Assembly: GCA_964476185.1 (NCBI GenBank)
Contig: CAYYZO010000042.1
Coordinates: 1-35,203, forward strand
Length of the DNA: 35,203 nucleotides
Direction of reading: 5' to 3'
Source: DATNBU01 sp964476185
Lineage (GTDB): Bacteria > Desulfobacterota > Binatia > UBA1149 > CAITLU01
A program made the position numbers and the translations under genes. How positions within the stretch are numbered: the stretch's first letter is position 1; every line of letters begins with the position of its first letter. A model generated the notes under the pieces. It was not told where the DNA came from. It was given only the letters and a program-made list of their open reading frames with translations, and ran no database searches. Below are positions 1-10,049 of the stretch, piece by piece.

Positions 1-118
1 CCGGGACCGCGGCCCCCGGTCGAGGCTCCGCCGATGGGCTCCCCGACCCGGCCGACCGACCGGGCGGCGATCCTGCCCCGGCGCGGCTTCCTTCCGGGCC
101 GGAGCCGGCCGATCCCAC

Positions 119-154
119 GGAAAAGGGCCGACGGGAGTCCTCCCGCCGGCCCTT
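119..154 (-). terminator. Rho-independent terminator after the DUF1329 gene
   Basis: On the minus strand a GC-rich hairpin (arms at 125-137 and 140-152, 12 pairs around one A/C mismatch, very short loop) is followed directly by TTTT, the complement of 121-124. It begins 26 nt past the stop codon of the DUF1329 gene, so it most likely ends that transcript. The remaining sequence at 1-118 shows no gene I can support. Confidence 0.75.
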
Positions 155-179
155 CCTACGTTTCGTCACGAGGGGACCG

Positions 180-1478
180 TCAGCGCCCGGCCGCGATGAT
201 CGCGCTCAGCGCGAAATAGTCCTCGGTCGTGCCTTCCTTGTCGCCGAGGTTCACGTACCAGCCCTGCTCGCCCGGGAAACGCGCGCTCGGCAGCGCGCAA
301 TACGTCCCGTGCTCGAGCTGGATGTCCACCATCGTGATCGACGGGTTGTAGCTGACCTCCCACGGGAAGCCGTACTTCGCCCCCTCGATCGGATGCGTGG
401 CGTACATGAAGTTGTTGATCCATACCTTCCACAACTCGCCGGCCTGGTCATAGATGTCCGTGAACGGGATCCGGTAGCTGTCCTGGTCGAGGTAGATGAC
501 GCGCTTGGAGTACGCGTACTGCGGGAACTTGGCCTTGCCTTCCACGATCCAGACCTTGCGCGGCTCCCATGCGCTCGTGTGCATGAAGTCGCCGGACGGC
601 TCCTGCCACTTCACGGGGATGCCGTCGGAGTGGAACGACCCGAGCACGGTCTTCTCGCCGATGTAGGTCCAGTCGAACCAGCCCGGGTTGCCCGCGTAGC
701 CCGCGTAGCTGTCCTGGTCCGTGTCCTGCCCGAACAGCGCGTCCGAGCGCTGCGCGGACGAGAGGCGCCGCACGCGGCGAAGCTGCGGCAGGTACAGCCA
801 CGTGTCGTCCTGCCGCGTGTGGTCGGCGTAGCGATTCAGCGTGAAGCCGGTGCCCTTGAGGTCGAACGGCTCGATGAGCGGATAGAGGGCTTCCTTGTAG
901 CGCGCGCCGTCCTGGCTCGGCATTTCCGGCTTCGGATCGACCATCACGCGCTCGCGGAAGTAGAGCCGGCGGATGTGGTCGATCAGGAAGTGGCGCTCGA
1001 CGTGGACCGGCTCGCCGTTCTTGCCGATCGCTCCCGTATCGCAATCGAAGTTGCGCAGGTCGAGGTCGTCGATCGCGATCGCCGCGTTGAAGTTGAACAT
1101 GTGCTTGGCGCCGGCCTGCTTGTCGTTCGGATCGACCTTCGTGAACGGAAGGCCGGCGACGTGGTTCTCGAGGTGCGTCGAGTCCGGCGCGAGCGTGACC
1201 TGGCCCGAGTACTTCTCGGTCGCCTCGGCAAAAGGCGGCGCGTAGTTCACCTTCTTGTACGCGGACACCTTGATCTCGGCGCCACGCTCGACGATCCAGG
1301 TGACGGCGGGGCCGAGGTACTCCTTGTACTGGCCGACGTTGCCCGCGTTGATCTCGGTGCCGGGCGCAGGATCGGCGGCGGCCGCGGGAGCGGCCGAGGC
1401 GAGGGCCGCGACTGCGGCGATCAAGAGCGGGCGAAAGCGGGCGGACGGGGACTGGGTCAGGGTCCTGGGGAGCTTCAC
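180..1478 (-). CDS. Secreted DUF1329 family protein
   Basis: A 432-residue exported protein of the DUF1329 family, which is thought to act in the periplasm or outer membrane and is often found with RND/MMPL exporters and YCF48-type proteins. The exact function is unknown. I place the start at the GTG at 1478: GGAGG lies 10 nt upstream (1489-1493), and the protein then opens with a basic stretch (LPRTLTQSPSARFR), a hydrophobic Ala/Leu core and an AAAADP-like cleavage region near residue 36. The body is rich in Trp, Tyr and Asp, with family-like stretches such as FDWTYIGEK and a Trp-rich middle (SAWEPRKVWIVEG). Longer reading to 1676 runs through tRNA-derived repeat sequence and lacks coding character. 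The usual YCF48 and RND partners are not adjacent but lie in the operon at 22717-18035. A terminator follows the stop. Confidence 0.85.
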   Translation of the reverse strand: MKLPRTLTQSPSARFRPLLIAAVAALASAAPAAAADPAPGTEINAGNVGQYKEYLGPAVTWIVERGAEIKVSAYKKVNYAPPFAEATEKYSGQVTLAPDSTHLENHVAGLPFTKVDPNDKQAGAKHMFNFNAAIAIDDLDLRNFDCDTGAIGKNGEPVHVERHFLIDHIRRLYFRERVMVDPKPEMPSQDGARYKEALYPLIEPFDLKGTGFTLNRYADHTRQDDTWLYLPQLRRVRRLSSAQRSDALFGQDTDQDSYAGYAGNPGWFDWTYIGEKTVLGSFHSDGIPVKWQEPSGDFMHTSAWEPRKVWIVEGKAKFPQYAYSKRVIYLDQDSYRIPFTDIYDQAGELWKVWINNFMYATHPIEGAKYGFPWEVSYNPSITMVDIQLEHGTYCALPSARFPGEQGWYVNLGDKEGTTEDYFALSAIIAAGR

Positions 1479-1645
1479 GAACGATGTACCTCCGGGAGAG
1501 TCCGAGCCGTCGTCCCGATCGTGTCGACGGCGGTTGGGGCAATCGTCTATCGGAAACCCCGCCGGGAAGGAACAGGGAATCTCGGGTGCCGCTTCGCGGG
1601 GACGTTCCGATTCGCGCGACGGTTTCTTCGCAAGCGACGCCGGCC

Positions 1646-1694
1646 TCGAAGGCAGGAGGTTTGGCGCGGCCGGCAAGATTCGAACTTGCGACCT
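1646..1694 (-). repeat. Displaced copy of the tRNA-Arg 3' end
   Basis: This 49-bp stretch matches 1730-1778 with a single mismatch (1660 versus 1744). On the minus strand it holds the last 33 nt of the tRNA-Arg gene, with complete T arm, acceptor 3' strand and CCA, plus 16 nt of the downstream flank. The 5' half of a tRNA is missing: 1695-1729 has no D arm or anticodon arm. It looks like an attachment-site duplication or the scar of a rearrangement, not a second tRNA gene. Confidence 0.85.
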
Positions 1695-1729
1695 GAGCCG
1701 CGAGCCGGCGAGCGGCGAGACTCACCTCG

Positions 1730-1778
1730 TCGAAGGCAGGAGGATTGGCGCGGCCGGCAAGATTCGAACTTGCGACCT
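1730..1778 (-). repeat. Second copy of the 49-bp repeat, within the tRNA-Arg 3' end
   Basis: Partner of 1646-1694 at an offset of exactly 84 bp. Positions 1746-1778 are the 3' end of the intact tRNA-Arg, and 1730-1745 is its downstream flank. The flank is copied too, so this is not a simple tandem copy of a whole tRNA gene: in that case these bases would match the tRNA 5' end. Confidence 0.85.
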
Positions 1779-1822
1779 ACGGGTTCGAAGCCCGGTGCTC
1801 TATCCAGCTGAGCTACGGCCGC
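1746..1822 (-). tRNA. tRNA-Arg (anticodon UCG)
   Basis: A complete 77-nt cloverleaf reads on the minus strand: acceptor GCGGCCG/CGGCCGC, D arm GCTC-AGCTGGATA-GAGC, anticodon arm CCGGG-CTTCGAA-CCCGT with anticodon TCG, T arm GCAAG-TTCGAAT-CTTGC, discriminator G and an encoded CCA. The top pair of the anticodon stem (C27/T43) is mismatched; all other stems pair. The anticodon reads CGA arginine codons. The gene lies between dinB and the DUF1329 gene on the same strand. A weak promoter-like pair (TTGCTT, 17 nt, TAGCTT) ends 10 nt upstream. No U-tract terminator is visible directly downstream. Confidence 0.95.
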
Positions 1823-1894
1823 GCGCACGCCGAAGCTACGAAGGGGGGCCAGGCGAAGCAACGCCACGGCCGGCGGCGACGTGCACACGCGGCG

Positions 1895-3112
1895 TCAGTC
1901 GTTCGGCAGGCCCCCGCGCCGTACCGCCCCCGCCCCGAATCGCGCCACCAGGTCGTCGAGCGCCTCGTTGAGCTTGTCGCGTCGGTCTTCTTCCGCCGAA
2001 CGGAACAGTCCGAGTTGCCGCGGGCGCTCCCCGTCGAGTCCCGAGACCTGCACCCCGACGAGCCGGATCGGCGGACGGCTCTTCTCGGCGCGCCACAGCG
2101 CGATCGCCACGGCGGCGATCGTCGGGCCGTCGTCGGTCGCCGCCTCGAGCGTCTTCGCTCGCGTCACCAGCTTCCATTCGACCCCCGGCCCCGACGGCCG
2201 CCACTTGAGCGTGATCGTTCGCCCTCGCCTGCCCTCGCGGCGCAGGCGCCGGCCGACGGTCTCGCTGTGGGCGAGGATCATCGCCGCCACGAGGTCCTCG
2301 TCGCTGACGTCGTCGGGGAACGTGTTCTCCTCGCCGCAGGACACCCGGCCGCGATCGGCCTCGACCGTGCGCAGGTCATCGCCGCGCGCGAGCGCCTGGA
2401 TCGCGGGACCCCAGGACCCGAGCGCGCGCTCGAGGCGCTCGCCGTCGAAGTCCGCGAGTTGCCCGATCGTCGCGATCCCGAGCGAGTGCAGCCTCGCCTC
2501 CGTGGCGGGTCCCACGCCCCAGATCTCCGAGACGCGCAGCGGCCGCAGGAAGTCGTTCGCGCCGGCCGCGTCCAGGAGCAGCACGCCGTCCGGCTTCGCG
2601 CGCGCCGACGCGATCTTCGCGACGAGCTTTCCGGGCCCGCCGCCGACCGAGCAGGCAAGCCCGAGCTCGCCACGGATGTCCGCCCTCAGGCGTTCCGCGA
2701 TCGCGTCGACGCCGCCGAACAGTCGCAGGGACCCCGTCACGTCGAGGTAGGCTTCATCGAGCGACAGCGGCTCGACGAGCGGCGTATAGCGATAGAAGAT
2801 CTCGCGCACGTCGGCCGCGATGCTGCCGTAGTGCGACATGCGCGGCGGAAGATAGACGCCGTCCGGGCAAAGGCGCCGCGCCTGCGCGGTCGGCATCGCC
2901 GAGCGCACGCCGAAGCGGCGCGCTTCGTACGACGCGGCGCAGACGACGCCGCGTTTGCCGAGGCCGCCGACGATGACCGGCCTGCCCCGCAGCCGCGAGT
3001 CGTCGCGCTGCTCGACGGACGCATAGAACGCGTCCATGTCCGCGTGCAGGATGACGGGCACGGCGAAGAGGCTAACGCGCCCGCCGCCCTCCGCCAATCT
3101 CCGGCGGTGCAT
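1895..3112 (-). CDS. dinB: DNA polymerase IV, Y-family translesion polymerase
   Basis: A 405-residue Y-family polymerase that inserts nucleotides opposite damaged template bases in the cytoplasm. The palm motifs are intact: HADMDAFYASVE (Asp25, with Phe29/Tyr30 at the steric-gate position) and LSLDEAYLD (Asp119, Glu120) supply the metal-binding acids. The finger region SYEARRFGVRSAMPT and the helix-hairpin-helix segment around GVGPATEARLHSLGI follow, with the little-finger domain to the C-terminus. Length is somewhat above the roughly 350 usual for E. coli DinB. The start is uncertain: ATG at 3112 gives a 17-residue basic leader, while GTG at 3061 (VPVILHADMD) matches the usual N-terminus better; neither has a strong ribosome binding site. 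It is a stand-alone gene between the aldo/keto reductase and tRNA-Arg. I see no LexA box, so SOS control is unproven. Confidence 0.95.
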   Translation of the reverse strand: MHRRRLAEGGGRVSLFAVPVILHADMDAFYASVEQRDDSRLRGRPVIVGGLGKRGVVCAASYEARRFGVRSAMPTAQARRLCPDGVYLPPRMSHYGSIAADVREIFYRYTPLVEPLSLDEAYLDVTGSLRLFGGVDAIAERLRADIRGELGLACSVGGGPGKLVAKIASARAKPDGVLLLDAAGANDFLRPLRVSEIWGVGPATEARLHSLGIATIGQLADFDGERLERALGSWGPAIQALARGDDLRTVEADRGRVSCGEENTFPDDVSDEDLVAAMILAHSETVGRRLRREGRRGRTITLKWRPSGPGVEWKLVTRAKTLEAATDDGPTIAAVAIALWRAEKSRPPIRLVGVQVSGLDGERPRQLGLFRSAEEDRRDKLNEALDDLVARFGAGAVRRGGLPND

Positions 3113-3196
3113 CCCTGAGCACGGCGAAAAGGCCGATGTCCGCGCTGGTAAACGTCGCGTCCGGTCCGGAGCAGCCCCGCGTGCGGCGAAGGGGCG

Positions 3197-4438
3197 TCAG
3201 GCGACCGGGCCGAGCAGGCGATGCGCGCGCACCATGCGTTCCCGGATCGGGATCTCGAACGGACAGGCGCCCTGGCACGGGGCGGCGCAGTCGGCGCAGG
3301 CCGAGGCCTGCCGACCGGAGCCCAGCGAAGCGTACTTCCCCATCGCGACCCGCTCGCTGCCGTATCCTTCGTAGTACATCGAGTAGCGCAGCACGTCGTC
3401 GATCGGCAGGCCGGCGGGACAGGCATCGAGGCACTCGCCGCACCCCGGCCGGCAGTACTGACGCGCGACCAGTTCGTCGTAGCGCTCGAGCACGGCGAGG
3501 TCCTTCGGGGCGACCGGCTTGCCCGACGCATAGAGGTACTCGTCGAGTTGGGAAACCTTCGAGATCGAAACCACGAGTCCCGAGATCTTCGGGTTCGACT
3601 GCACCCACTTGAACGCGGCCTGGGTGAAGCTGCTGCGCTCGTCCGGCGTGAAGTCGGCGAGCACGGTGTGGTAGGCCCCTTTCAGGGTCTTCATCGCGAC
3701 GAAGCCGACGCCCTTTTCGTGCGCCTTGTCGATGATGTTCGAGAGGTCGGGCCAGTTTCGGAAGTTGTACGCGACCATGATCACGTCGAAGCGCCCGCTG
3801 TCCACGGCGTGGTTCATCACGGTCTCGAGTTCCGGAGTGTGGCTCGACACCCCGAGGAACCGCACCTTGCCCTGCTCCTTCAGCCGGTCGAACGCCTCGT
3901 GGAACGTCGGCGCCATGAGCCGCTCGAGGTCATTGCAGGCGTGGACGTGGCACAGGTCGAGGTAGTCGGTGCCGAGCCGGCCGAGGCTCGCCTCGACCGC
4001 CGCGATGATGTCTTCCACCTTCGAATCGACGGGCAGGTGGCCGCCGGGCGTGCAGAACTTCGAAGCGAGGAAGACCTTGTCCCGCCGCCCGCGGATCCCC
4101 TGGCCGACGACGCGCTCGGATTCGGCGTCCGAGTAGTCCGGCGACGTGTCGAAATAATTCATGCCGCGATCGATCGCGATGCGGACGATGTCCGGGTCGC
4201 GCACGTGAGCGGTGCCGAACGAGATGTCCGACATCTTCCAGCCGGTGCGGCCGAGCGTTCGGTACGACTGGACCGTCGACCCCGACCACTGCGGCTGGGG
4301 AGCGTCGGCCTCGGTCGGTGCGGAAGGGAGAAGGAAGTACTGGGTCCGGTACTTGAGGAGGGAGCCGAATCCGAGCAGCCCCGAGAAAAGACCGGCCCGC
4401 CTCAGGAACTGACGCCGGCCGGTCTTCTCGGAACTCAC
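3197..4438 (-). CDS. Tat-exported aldo/keto reductase with C-terminal ferredoxin-like iron-sulfur domain
   Basis: A 413-residue protein starting at GTG. The N-terminus is a twin-arginine type signal (GRRQFLRRAG followed by a hydrophobic stretch to about residue 28), so it should be exported folded with its cofactors. Residues 58-310 form the aldo/keto reductase barrel with the expected tetrad Asp97, Tyr102, Lys127 and His165. The C-terminus has two cysteine groups, C329-x3-C-x2-C-x3-C340 and C381-x2-C-x3-C-x3-C392, suited to two [4Fe-4S] clusters. The fusion is a known family type, but electron partner and substrate are unknown. A classical reductase uses cytoplasmic NADPH, so an exported member probably takes electrons another way (inference). 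It follows the small lipoprotein gene by 16 bp and is probably cotranscribed with it. Confidence 0.88.
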   Translation of the reverse strand: MSSEKTGRRQFLRRAGLFSGLLGFGSLLKYRTQYFLLPSAPTEADAPQPQWSGSTVQSYRTLGRTGWKMSDISFGTAHVRDPDIVRIAIDRGMNYFDTSPDYSDAESERVVGQGIRGRRDKVFLASKFCTPGGHLPVDSKVEDIIAAVEASLGRLGTDYLDLCHVHACNDLERLMAPTFHEAFDRLKEQGKVRFLGVSSHTPELETVMNHAVDSGRFDVIMVAYNFRNWPDLSNIIDKAHEKGVGFVAMKTLKGAYHTVLADFTPDERSSFTQAAFKWVQSNPKISGLVVSISKVSQLDEYLYASGKPVAPKDLAVLERYDELVARQYCRPGCGECLDACPAGLPIDDVLRYSMYYEGYGSERVAMGKYASLGSGRQASACADCAAPCQGACPFEIPIRERMVRAHRLLGPVA

Positions 4439-4454
4439 TGCCCGATCTCGCTGT

Positions 4455-4727
4455 TCAGGTCTCGTCGGCGTCCGGCTCCGGCTTCGGCGCGGCGGGCTTG
4501 GCTTCGCCGCCTTCGGCCGGCTCGGCCGGCTTCGCCGCCGGCGGCGCGGCGGGCTTGGCCGCCTCCCCCATCGCCGGCTTCTCGGCCGGCGCTGCGGCGG
4601 GTTTCTCAGCCGCAGCCGCGGGCTTTTCGGCCGGCGCGGCGGGCTTGGCTTCCTCGGACTTCGTGCAGGCGGCCGCTCCAGTAACGAGGAGCGCGGCTAC
4701 CACACCGACGATGATCCTGCTCGACAT
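4455..4727 (-). CDS. Small Ala/Pro/Lys-rich putative lipoprotein
   Basis: A 90-residue protein with an N-terminal hydrophobic segment (about residues 4-20) ending in GAAAC. This resembles a lipobox with Cys21, though Ala at -3 is not the usual Leu. The rest is low complexity: five AEKPA/EAAKPA-like units (about residues 30-68) ending in an acidic tail. Such tails are extended and may span the periplasm or touch peptidoglycan (inference only). AAGGGA lies 6 nt before the ATG. No catalytic domain is visible. It is immediately upstream of the exported aldo/keto reductase, so the pair may work together at the envelope. Confidence 0.75.
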   Translation of the reverse strand: MSSRIIVGVVAALLVTGAAACTKSEEAKPAAPAEKPAAAAEKPAAAPAEKPAMGEAAKPAAPPAAKPAEPAEGGEAKPAAPKPEPDADET

Positions 4728-4854
4728 TGTCGTTCCCTTGCCTCCTTGCTGTGCCGTACCGGCAACTCAGGAATGGGACCTTCTACCATCACGGCGTGAA
4801 AGGCCCAACCTCCGGTGTGGCTTCTGTCCTGCGGATGCACCGGCCACGCCCGCC

Positions 4855-6273
4855 TCAGGCGCGCCGCCAGGTCGTCCCGCCGGGACCGTCCTCGAGCACG
4901 ATGCCCTGGTCGAGAAGCTGTTGGCGAACCGAGTCACTCCGGGCGAAATCGCGGGCCTTGCGCGCCGCGGCGCGCTCGGCGATCAGCGACTCGATCTCGT
5001 CGGCGGAGATGCCGGCCCTCGAAGCGCCCCGCGCATTGTAACGCTCGAGGAACTCGGACGCCCGCGCCTGGAAGAACCCGAGCGCGCGTCCGACCGAGCG
5101 GACCACGCCGGCCGAGCGCACGGCCGAGATGCTGTCGCCGGCATCGAGCGCACGATTCGCGTCCCGGACGGCGTCGAACAGCAGGGCCACCGCCCGCGCC
5201 GTGTTCAGGTCCGCGTCCATCGCCTCGACGAGGCTCGCGACCTCCGGAGAGGCGTGGTCGTACTCCGGCGCGACCAGGCCGGCTTCCTCGAGCCGCGCGA
5301 GCGTTTCGTAGACGCGGACCAGAGCCTTCGTCGACTCGGCGATGCCCGTCGCGCTGAAGTCGAGCGGGGACCGGTAGTGCACCGAGAGCAGGTGCAGCCG
5401 GAGCCCCTCGGCCTCGACTTCCTTCAGCACGTCCTCGATCGCGAAGACGTTGCCGAGCGACTTGCTCATCTTCTCCTGGTCGATGCGCACGAACGCGTGA
5501 TGGACCCAGAAGCGGACGAACTCGCAGTCGTCGTACGCTCCGCACGACTGCGCGAGCTCGTTCTCGTGGTGCGGGAACACGAGATCCTCGCCGCCGCCGT
5601 GGATGTCGAAGGTGCGGCCGAGGTAGCGCATGCTCATCGCCGAGCATTCCAGGTGCCAGCCGGGCCGCCCCGGTCCCCACGGGCTCGGCCACGACGGCTC
5701 GTCGGGCTTCGCGGACTTCCACAGCGCGAAGTCCATCGGGCTGCGCTTGCGAGCATCGACGTCCACGCGGGCGCCGGACAGCAGGTCGTCCAGGTTGCGG
5801 CCCGACAGGCGGCCGTAGGGCCGGAACTCCTCGACGGCGAAGTAGACGTCGCCGCCGCCGGCATCGTAGGCGAGGCCGCGCTCCTCGAGCTTGCGGACGA
5901 GGTCGAGCATCTCCGCGATGTGGTCGGTCGCCCGAGGCTCGAGGTCCGGCATCGCGCAACCGAGCGCCGCGACGTCGCGGTGCATCTCGCCGATGTAGCG
6001 CTCGGTCAGCGCCTTCCATTCCTCGCCGCGCTCGTTCGCGCGGTTGATGATCTTGTCGTCGATGTCGGTGATGTTGCGCACGAAGTGCACGTCGTAACCG
6101 CGCCACCGCAGGTAGCGCACCATCGCGTCGAAGAACACGAGCGAACGCGCGTGCCCGACGTGGCAACGGTCGTAGACCGTGATGCCGCAGACGTACATCG
6201 AGATTTTGCCCGGCACGAGGGGCACGAACGGCTCCTCGCGGCGCGTGCGCGTGTTGTACAGAACGAGCGCCAA
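4855..6273 (-). CDS. cysS: Cysteinyl-tRNA synthetase
   Basis: A 472-residue class I synthetase that charges tRNA-Cys in the cytoplasm. Visible signatures are the HIGH-type motif HVGH (38-41), the KMSKS loop (268-272) and the zinc ligands Cys29, Cys210, His235 and Glu239 that select cysteine. Length agrees with the family (about 460). The start is an unusual TTG at 6273. It is preceded by GGGGGAGAGG, and the N-terminus ALVLYNTRTRREEPF lines up with the normal family start, so TTG is well supported. The gene lies 9 bp after acs and its ribosome binding site runs from the acs stop codon, so translation is probably coupled to acs. Confidence 0.97.
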   Translation of the reverse strand: MALVLYNTRTRREEPFVPLVPGKISMYVCGITVYDRCHVGHARSLVFFDAMVRYLRWRGYDVHFVRNITDIDDKIINRANERGEEWKALTERYIGEMHRDVAALGCAMPDLEPRATDHIAEMLDLVRKLEERGLAYDAGGGDVYFAVEEFRPYGRLSGRNLDDLLSGARVDVDARKRSPMDFALWKSAKPDEPSWPSPWGPGRPGWHLECSAMSMRYLGRTFDIHGGGEDLVFPHHENELAQSCGAYDDCEFVRFWVHHAFVRIDQEKMSKSLGNVFAIEDVLKEVEAEGLRLHLLSVHYRSPLDFSATGIAESTKALVRVYETLARLEEAGLVAPEYDHASPEVASLVEAMDADLNTARAVALLFDAVRDANRALDAGDSISAVRSAGVVRSVGRALGFFQARASEFLERYNARGASRAGISADEIESLIAERAAARKARDFARSDSVRQQLLDQGIVLEDGPGGTTWRRA

Positions 6274-6282
6274 CCTCTCCCC

Positions 6283-8226
<1,944 letters not shown>

Positions 8227-8402
8227 GGGGAACCTTCCCTTTCTTCCGGCTGGGGAGTCGTGACGATCCCGGGGCACCGGCGGCGCTCCGGGAAAGCGGT
8301 CGTTCTAGCCGCCGCGTGGACCAATGCAAAGCGCACCGGAAATCGTCAACGGCTCGACTCGAAAGCCTATCAGGGTTAAGCACTTCTGGGTGGGGGCCTC
8401 CA
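8227..8402. promoter_or_regulatory. Divergent promoter region between acs and the mla operon
   Basis: These 176 bp separate two diverging gene sets and should hold both promoters. For acs the minus strand offers TTTGCA (8325-8330), 17 nt, TAGAAC (8302-8307), and a good -35-like TTGACG (8344-8349) without a convincing -10 partner. For mla I see no strong plus-strand hexamer pair. No operator palindrome stands out. The assignment rests mainly on gene orientation. Confidence 0.4.
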
Positions 8403-9269
8403 GTGACTGACGAAGCTCGGCAGCGCGTCGACCTCCACGCCCCGACCGCCGGGATCCCGGTCCCCGCCAAGCCCGAGGTTCAACTCTCGGACGTCCACAT
8501 GTCGTACGGCCGGCGACCGGTCCTGCGAGGGGTTTCCTGCTCGTTCCCGGGCGGCCAGATCTCGGTCGTGCTGGGCGGCAGCGGCAGCGGCAAGAGCACG
8601 ATCCTCAAGCTGATCGGCGGCCTGATCGAGGCCTCTCGCGGCCGGGTCGTCGTGGCCGGACGCAACGTCGTCGGGCTTCGCGAGTCCGAGTTGTACGAGG
8701 TCCGCCGCGGACTCGGCATGATGTTCCAGAATGGCGCGCTGCTCGACTCGATGACGGTCTTCGACAACCTCGCCTTCCCGCTGCGCGAGCACTCCGACCT
8801 CTCCGAGGACGAGATCCGCGACCGCGTCCACGAGAGCCTCGCCGCCGTGGGCCTCGACGACGTGGACGGGCTGCTGCCGCGCCAGCTCTCGGGCGGCATG
8901 GTCAAGCGCGTCGCTCTGGCCCGGGCGCTCGTCGGTCATCCGGACATCCTGCTCGTGGACGAGCCGTTTTCGGGCCTCGACCCCCTCTCCACCAAGCTCA
9001 TCGAAGCGCTGCTCGTGCGCATCAACCGCCAGCACGGCATGACCATGATCGTGGTCTCGCACCACATCCCCTCGACGATGCGCATGGCCGACCGCATCGT
9101 GCTGCTGCTGCCCGATGCCGTCATCGAGGGCGCACCGGCCGAACTGGCGTCGAGCCGCGACCTGCGCGTGAAGCGCTTCCTCAGCGAGGAAACCGACGAA
9201 GCGGAGACCGTGTTCGCCGCCGCCTCGGAGTTCGAGCAGGGCGAGCGCCGACCCGGAGCCCGGCTGTGA
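8403..9269 (+). CDS. mlaF: Phospholipid ABC transporter ATPase MlaF
   Basis: The ATP-hydrolysing subunit of the Mla lipid-transport complex on the inner face of the inner membrane, 288 residues from the chosen GTG. It has Walker A (GGSGSGKST), the signature LSGGMVKR, Walker B with catalytic Glu (ILLVDEPFSGLDP) and the switch His (VVSHH). A start at 8316 would add 29 non-conserved residues that overlap the acs promoter region, so GTG 8403 (VTDEARQRV) is preferred; the ribosome binding site is weak (GGGGG). The C-terminal tail is about 20 residues longer than in E. coli MlaF. The stop overlaps the mlaE start by 4 bp, indicating coupled translation. Confidence 0.95.
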   Translation: MTDEARQRVDLHAPTAGIPVPAKPEVQLSDVHMSYGRRPVLRGVSCSFPGGQISVVLGGSGSGKSTILKLIGGLIEASRGRVVVAGRNVVGLRESELYEVRRGLGMMFQNGALLDSMTVFDNLAFPLREHSDLSEDEIRDRVHESLAAVGLDDVDGLLPRQLSGGMVKRVALARALVGHPDILLVDEPFSGLDPLSTKLIEALLVRINRQHGMTMIVVSHHIPSTMRMADRIVLLLPDAVIEGAPAELASSRDLRVKRFLSEETDEAETVFAAASEFEQGERRPGARL

Positions 9270-10042
9270 TCGAAGCGGTCGCACGGCTCGGGCGGGCCGC
9301 CAACGGAGTCACCGAGGAACTCGGACGCATCGCCGCGTTCGGCGGCCGCATCCTCGCGGTCACTCTCCGCCCCCCGCTCCGCTTCGGCGAGTTCTGGCGC
9401 GAGCTGTTCAAGATCGGGGTGCTGTCGATCCTGATCATCTGCGTCTCCGGCGTCGCGGTCGGCATGGTGCTGAGCCTGCAGGGCTACACGACCCTCGTGC
9501 GCTTCGGGGCCGAGAACTCGCTCGGCGCGGTCGTCGGGCTCAGCCTGATCCGCGAGCTCGGCCCGGTCTTGACCGCCCTGCTCGTGACCGGCCGCGCGGG
9601 ATCGTCGGTGACGGCCGAGATCGGCACGATGAAGGCCACCGAGCAGCTCGACGGCTTGCGCATGATGGCGATCGACCCGGTCGACTACGTCGTCCGCCCG
9701 AAGGCGTGGGCGATGGGAGTGGCGATGCCGCTGCTGTCGGCCCTGTTCATCGTCTCGGCGATCGGCGGCGGCTACTTCGTGGGCGTCCAGCTGATGGGCA
9801 TCGACGGCGGCACGTACATGTCGAGCATGGAGAACTCGGTCGACTTCGAGAACGACGTGGCCGGGAGCCTGCTGAAGGCGATCGTGTTCGGCGTGATCGT
9901 CGCGCTGATCTCGACGTACCGGGGCCACACGGCCAAGCCCACGTCGGCGGGGGTCAGCTCGGCCACGACGTCGACCGTCGTGCTCGGATCGGTGACGGTG
10001 CTCGTTTTCGACTACATCCTGACCGCGTTATGGGGGGTGTGA
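9266..10042 (+). CDS. mlaE: Phospholipid ABC transporter permease MlaE
   Basis: A 258-residue inner-membrane permease of the MlaE family, with about five hydrophobic segments and the family signature around LIRELGPVLTALLVTGRAGS, followed by EIGTMKATEQLDGLRMM. It starts at GTG within the mlaF stop (GTGA overlap). It pairs with MlaF and the MCE protein MlaD to move phospholipid between inner membrane and periplasm. No STAS-domain mlaB follows in this operon. Confidence 0.96.
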   Translation: MIEAVARLGRAANGVTEELGRIAAFGGRILAVTLRPPLRFGEFWRELFKIGVLSILIICVSGVAVGMVLSLQGYTTLVRFGAENSLGAVVGLSLIRELGPVLTALLVTGRAGSSVTAEIGTMKATEQLDGLRMMAIDPVDYVVRPKAWAMGVAMPLLSALFIVSAIGGGYFVGVQLMGIDGGTYMSSMENSVDFENDVAGSLLKAIVFGVIVALISTYRGHTAKPTSAGVSSATTSTVVLGSVTVLVFDYILTALWGV

Positions 10043-10049
10043 CCCTGCG

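Noticed and set aside
1255..1971. Plus-strand frame containing GAAGKIRTCDL twice
   Set aside because: This peptide is what one gets by translating the complement of a tRNA 3' end. The repeat is real, the protein is not.
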